Assembly (NCBI GenBank): GCA_009845645.1
Contig: VXZF01000492.1
Coordinates: 1-8,552 of the forward strand
DNA length: 8,552 bases
Origin: Gemmatimonadota bacterium
Lineage (GTDB): Bacteria > Latescibacterota > UBA2968 > UBA8231
Reading direction: 5' to 3'
The translations under genes and the position numbers were made by a program. The notes beneath the pieces were generated by a model. The model ran no database searches, had not been told where the DNA came from, and saw only the letters and a program-made list of their open reading frames with translations. Shown piece by piece: positions 6,349 to 8,552 of the stretch; the stretch's first letter is position 1; every line of letters begins with the position of its first letter.

Positions 6349-7734
6349 CTAGCCGTCAGACCGTCGCTGATCCCAGGGGCCGTAGATGGCCAGCGTGGTG
6401 CCGGGATGCTGGATATTGACGAAGAGCACTTGGCCGTCGGGCGAGAAGGTCGCGCCGGCGAATTCGGAATTGTTCATGCGGTTGTGCCCGAAGCGGTATA
6501 TCTGGCCGTCGGGCGTTACGCCGACTAGGTTGTTTTCCCCGCTGCCGTCCTCGCAGACGATCAAGTCGCCAAAAGGCGAGACCGTGAGGTTGTCGGCGTT
6601 GTCGACTAGGTTGCCGTCGTTCGGCTCGACGAACAGTTCGAGCGTCCCCGGTGTTTTGCCCTCTTCAGCCGTGCCCTCGTGCGGGCTGGGCTGGTAGCGG
6701 AAGATTTGGCCTTTCTTTTTGCGGCCGCCGCTGGTGCAGACAAAGTAAATCGCGTCGCGGCCGTACCACATGCCCTCGCCGCGGGCAAAGCGGGCGCAGC
6801 CCTTGCCCTCAAACCCCTGAATGCGCAAGTCGTTGTCTGGCGATTCGACGTTTTCTATATCGACCCAGCGCACGGCGAGCGGCTCGCCTGGGCGCACCAA
6901 CTCTTTTTCCCAGTTGCGGGTGTCCAAGCCGGGATGGTCGATTACGGCTAAGGCTTGCAGCCGCCCAGCTATTAGTTTGCCCGGTGCGTCGGGGATGTAG
7001 CGGTAGATCAAGCTGTCGCCGGTATCTTCGGTCTCATAGACGATTCCCGAGCGGGGATCTACGGCGACGGCCTCGTGCACGAAGCGCCCCATGGCCTTGA
7101 GCGGCACGGGCGTGGCGCGGCCGATTTCTGTGGTAGCGGGGACCTCGAAGTTGTAGCCGTGGTCTTTTTCGATCGGCCCTTCAATCCGCTGGGCCGTCTC
7201 TTCGCAGCTAATCCAGCTATGCCAAGGGGTCGGCCCGCCGGCGCAGTTGCGCACCGTGCCGGCCAAGCTGAGAAATTTCCGCTCCACTGCGCCGGTTTGC
7301 GCGTTGTAAACGATGTTCGTGGTGCCGCCCAAGGACGGCATCTGGCCTTGGCCCCAGTCGTACAGGTCTTCTTTGGGCAGTTTGCCCAGATTCTCGTTGT
7401 CATCGCCGAAGGCACCGGCTTCTTTCGACCCGGGGCTCAGCTCTTGGTTGCACACCAAAACGACGCGGCCCTCTGGTCCGGGGAAGGCTGCCATCCCGTC
7501 GGCTGCGCCCGGCAATCGCAGGCCATCGTCCATGAGTTCGCCGGCGCGTGCGAGAACCCGATAGCTAAATCCCTCGGGCAGGTCGAGGATGCCTCCGGGG
7601 TCGGGCATGAGCGGCCCAAAGCTATTTTCGGGCGCAGGCGCTGGAGCGCCCCACGCGAGGTGGCGATGGAGGCCGGCAAAGCCGATGGAAACGGCTGCGG
7701 CGCTTCTGAGGAACTGGCGTCTAGAAACAGACAT
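6349..7734 (-). CDS. Tat-exported PhoX/DUF839-like protein (putative alkaline phosphatase family)
   Basis: This 461-residue exported protein belongs to the PhoX/DUF839 family, whose characterised members are Ca/Fe-dependent alkaline phosphatases with a beta-propeller fold. A twin-arginine signal is clear: SRRQFLR (4-10), a hydrophobic segment (11-21) and an Ala-rich probable cleavage zone (27-34), implying export of a folded, metal-loaded protein. Family landmarks are VRNCAGGPTPWHSWISCEE (161-179, Cys164 in the conserved Cys-Gly-Gly-Thr-Pro-Trp region), GRFVHEAVAVDP (216-227), YETEDTGDSLIYRY (233-246), DNADNLTVSPFGDLIVCEDG (378-397) and FAGATFSPDGQVLFVNIQHPG (425-445). It is shorter than the classical PhoX (about 600 residues, from memory) and belongs to the compact subgroup, so phosphatase activity is inferred, not shown. 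AGGAG (7743-7747) lies 8 nt before ATG. It has its own promoter and terminator and looks monocistronic. No Pho-box pair was recognised. Confidence 0.9.
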   Translation of the reverse strand: MSVSRRQFLRSAAAVSIGFAGLHRHLAWGAPAPAPENSFGPLMPDPGGILDLPEGFSYRVLARAGELMDDGLRLPGAADGMAAFPGPEGRVVLVCNQELSPGSKEAGAFGDDNENLGKLPKEDLYDWGQGQMPSLGGTTNIVYNAQTGAVERKFLSLAGTVRNCAGGPTPWHSWISCEETAQRIEGPIEKDHGYNFEVPATTEIGRATPVPLKAMGRFVHEAVAVDPRSGIVYETEDTGDSLIYRYIPDAPGKLIAGRLQALAVIDHPGLDTRNWEKELVRPGEPLAVRWVDIENVESPDNDLRIQGFEGKGCARFARGEGMWYGRDAIYFVCTSGGRKKKGQIFRYQPSPHEGTAEEGKTPGTLELFVEPNDGNLVDNADNLTVSPFGDLIVCEDGSGENNLVGVTPDGQIYRFGHNRMNNSEFAGATFSPDGQVLFVNIQHPGTTLAIYGPWDQRRSDG

Positions 7735-7789
7735 GGGATTGTCTCCTATAGCTAAGAGGCATGAGAGCGGCTCGAAGGGGACTTGTACG

Positions 7790-7819
7790 AAAATACCAAG
7801 AGGAACATCTCATCGTCAA
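7790..7819 (-). promoter_or_regulatory. Probable sigma70-type promoter of the PhoX-like gene
   Basis: On the minus strand TTGACG (7819-7814, 5 of 6 to the -35 consensus) is followed after 18 bp by TATTTT (7795-7790, 4 of 6 to the -10 consensus). Transcription would begin near 7783, giving a leader of about 49 nt that contains the AGGAG ribosome site. The element lies in the 130-bp divergent gap shared with the biotin ligase gene. Confidence 0.5.
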
Positions 7820-7852
7820 ATGCGAACTTTCCCGGCGCACTATCTTCGTCCG

Positions 7853-7858
7853 TATATT
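7853..7858 (+). promoter_or_regulatory. Possible -10 element of the biotin ligase gene
   Basis: TATATT matches the -10 consensus at 5 of 6 positions and ends 6 nt before the ATG at 7865, so the usual initiation distance would put the first transcribed base at the start codon itself. No good -35 is visible 16-18 bp upstream. No convincing Shine-Dalgarno precedes the ATG either, which is compatible with a leaderless mRNA. Confidence 0.3.
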
Positions 7859-7864
7859 AAGACG

Positions 7865-8552
7865 ATGCGATTTCAAGAACCCCAGTGGCACGACGAGTTG
7901 CCTTCGACCAATACGACCTTGGTCGAGTGGCTACGCGAGGGCCGGGACCTGCCCGACGGCTTCGTGCTTGCCGCTCGTTCTCAGACCGCTGGCCGGGGCC
8001 GCTACGAACGGCAGTGGCTTGTCCGGCCCGGCCGCAATTTGACCTTTTCCGCGCTATTGCAGACCGCTGCGTCGCCGTTGCAGTTCCTGTCGCTGCCGCA
8101 GGCCGCCGCTTTGGGCGTGGTCGCCTATTTGGAGGAAAATGGCTTGGAGGCGCAGACCAAGTGGCCCAACGACGTGCTAGTGGACGGCCGCAAGATCTGC
8201 GGTATTTTGGCCGAGCGCTGCAATGGGGTCGTCCTCGGAATCGGCCTCAACGTCAACATGGATGCCGACGAGGCGGCGTCCATCGGCCAGCCCGCTACCT
8301 CGCTGCGGATTGAAACGGGCACCGAGCGCGATGTCGAGCGTGCATTGGACGAGTTGCTGGTGCATTTGCAGGTGTGGATCGGGCGCTGGGAAAAAGGCGG
8401 CTTTTCTGCGCTGAGTGCAGTGTGGGAGTCGCACTGCGCTAACTTGGGCCAGTACGTCGCAGTTGGCGAGTACACGGGTGTGGTGCTGGGCTTTGGCGCA
8501 GCCGGACAACTGCTGCTGCGCGAAGACGATGGGACGCGGCGCGAGGTGTGGA
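7865..8552 (+). CDS. birA: Biotin-[acetyl-CoA-carboxylase] ligase, catalytic type without HTH domain, 3'-truncated by window edge
   Basis: Biotin-protein ligase activates biotin as biotinyl-AMP and attaches it to the carrier lysine of acetyl-CoA carboxylase and similar enzymes in the cytoplasm. 229 residues are visible and the end lies outside the window. Motifs are LPSTNTTL (12-19), the biotinyl-AMP-binding SQTAGRGRYERQW (39-51), KWPNDVLVDGRKICGILAE (99-117, containing the catalytic-region Lys112 in GRKICG) and GIGLNVN (125-131). From about 190 on begins the small C-terminal SH3-like domain (LGQYVAVGEYTGVVLGF). The catalytic domain starts within the first ten residues, so there is no N-terminal winged helix. 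This is a group I ligase that cannot repress biotin genes as E. coli BirA does. No closer in-frame upstream start was found. It diverges from the PhoX-like gene across 130 bp. Confidence 0.93.
   Translation, partial: MRFQEPQWHDELPSTNTTLVEWLREGRDLPDGFVLAARSQTAGRGRYERQWLVRPGRNLTFSALLQTAASPLQFLSLPQAAALGVVAYLEENGLEAQTKWPNDVLVDGRKICGILAERCNGVVLGIGLNVNMDADEAASIGQPATSLRIETGTERDVERALDELLVHLQVWIGRWEKGGFSALSAVWESHCANLGQYVAVGEYTGVVLGFGAAGQLLLREDDGTRREVW

Noticed and set aside
5968..6528. 186-codon plus-strand frame spanning the recQ start and the PhoX-like gene end
   Set aside because: It crosses a terminator and a promoter, is antisense to two well-supported genes, and shows no domain pattern.
7075..7755. 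226-codon plus-strand frame antisense to the PhoX-like gene
   Set aside because: The minus-strand frame has a Tat signal, a ribosome site and conserved motifs; the antisense frame has none and is explained by codon bias.

Overview
The window is high-GC bacterial chromosome (roughly 60% GC by eye) holding seven protein genes and short intergenic gaps. No phage, transposase, CRISPR or RNA gene was seen. Six genes lie on the minus strand and one on the plus strand. The taxon cannot be fixed from sequence alone. A PhyH dioxygenase, a Gfo/Idh/MocA oxidoreductase, a Tat-exported PhoX-like protein and an HpnA-like epimerase together recall uncultured lineages such as Latescibacterota, Poribacteria or related Gram-negatives, but this is a low-confidence impression from memory.

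Layout in minus-strand transcription order, from high to low coordinates: a Tat-signal PhoX/DUF839-like protein (6349-7734), followed by a stem-loop terminator (6268-6299). Next comes a sigma70-like promoter (6196-6223) and recQ (4170-6152), then a Gfo/Idh/MocA oxidoreductase (3175-4146) 23 bp downstream, which makes a probable two-gene operon. After a 251-bp gap come the ammonium transporter amt (1631-2923), a PhyH-family dioxygenase (722-1576) and an HpnA-like NAD(P)-dependent epimerase/reductase (1-722, cut by the window edge). The last two genes share one base (TAATG), so they are probably translationally coupled. Divergent from the PhoX-like gene, on the plus strand, is a biotin-protein ligase of the BirA catalytic type without the DNA-binding domain (7865-8552, cut by the window edge).

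The genes do not form one obvious pathway. They cover nitrogen uptake (Amt), possible phosphate-ester metabolism (PhoX-like), DNA repair (RecQ), cofactor attachment (BirA) and small-molecule redox chemistry (PhyH, Gfo/Idh, HpnA-like). I found no convincing previously undescribed system. The points most worth a second look are a short palindromic tandem repeat inserted in frame in the recQ interdomain linker, the recQ start correction supported by an internal promoter, the coupled dioxygenase-epimerase pair behind an amt gene without adjacent glnK, and a possibly leaderless birA.
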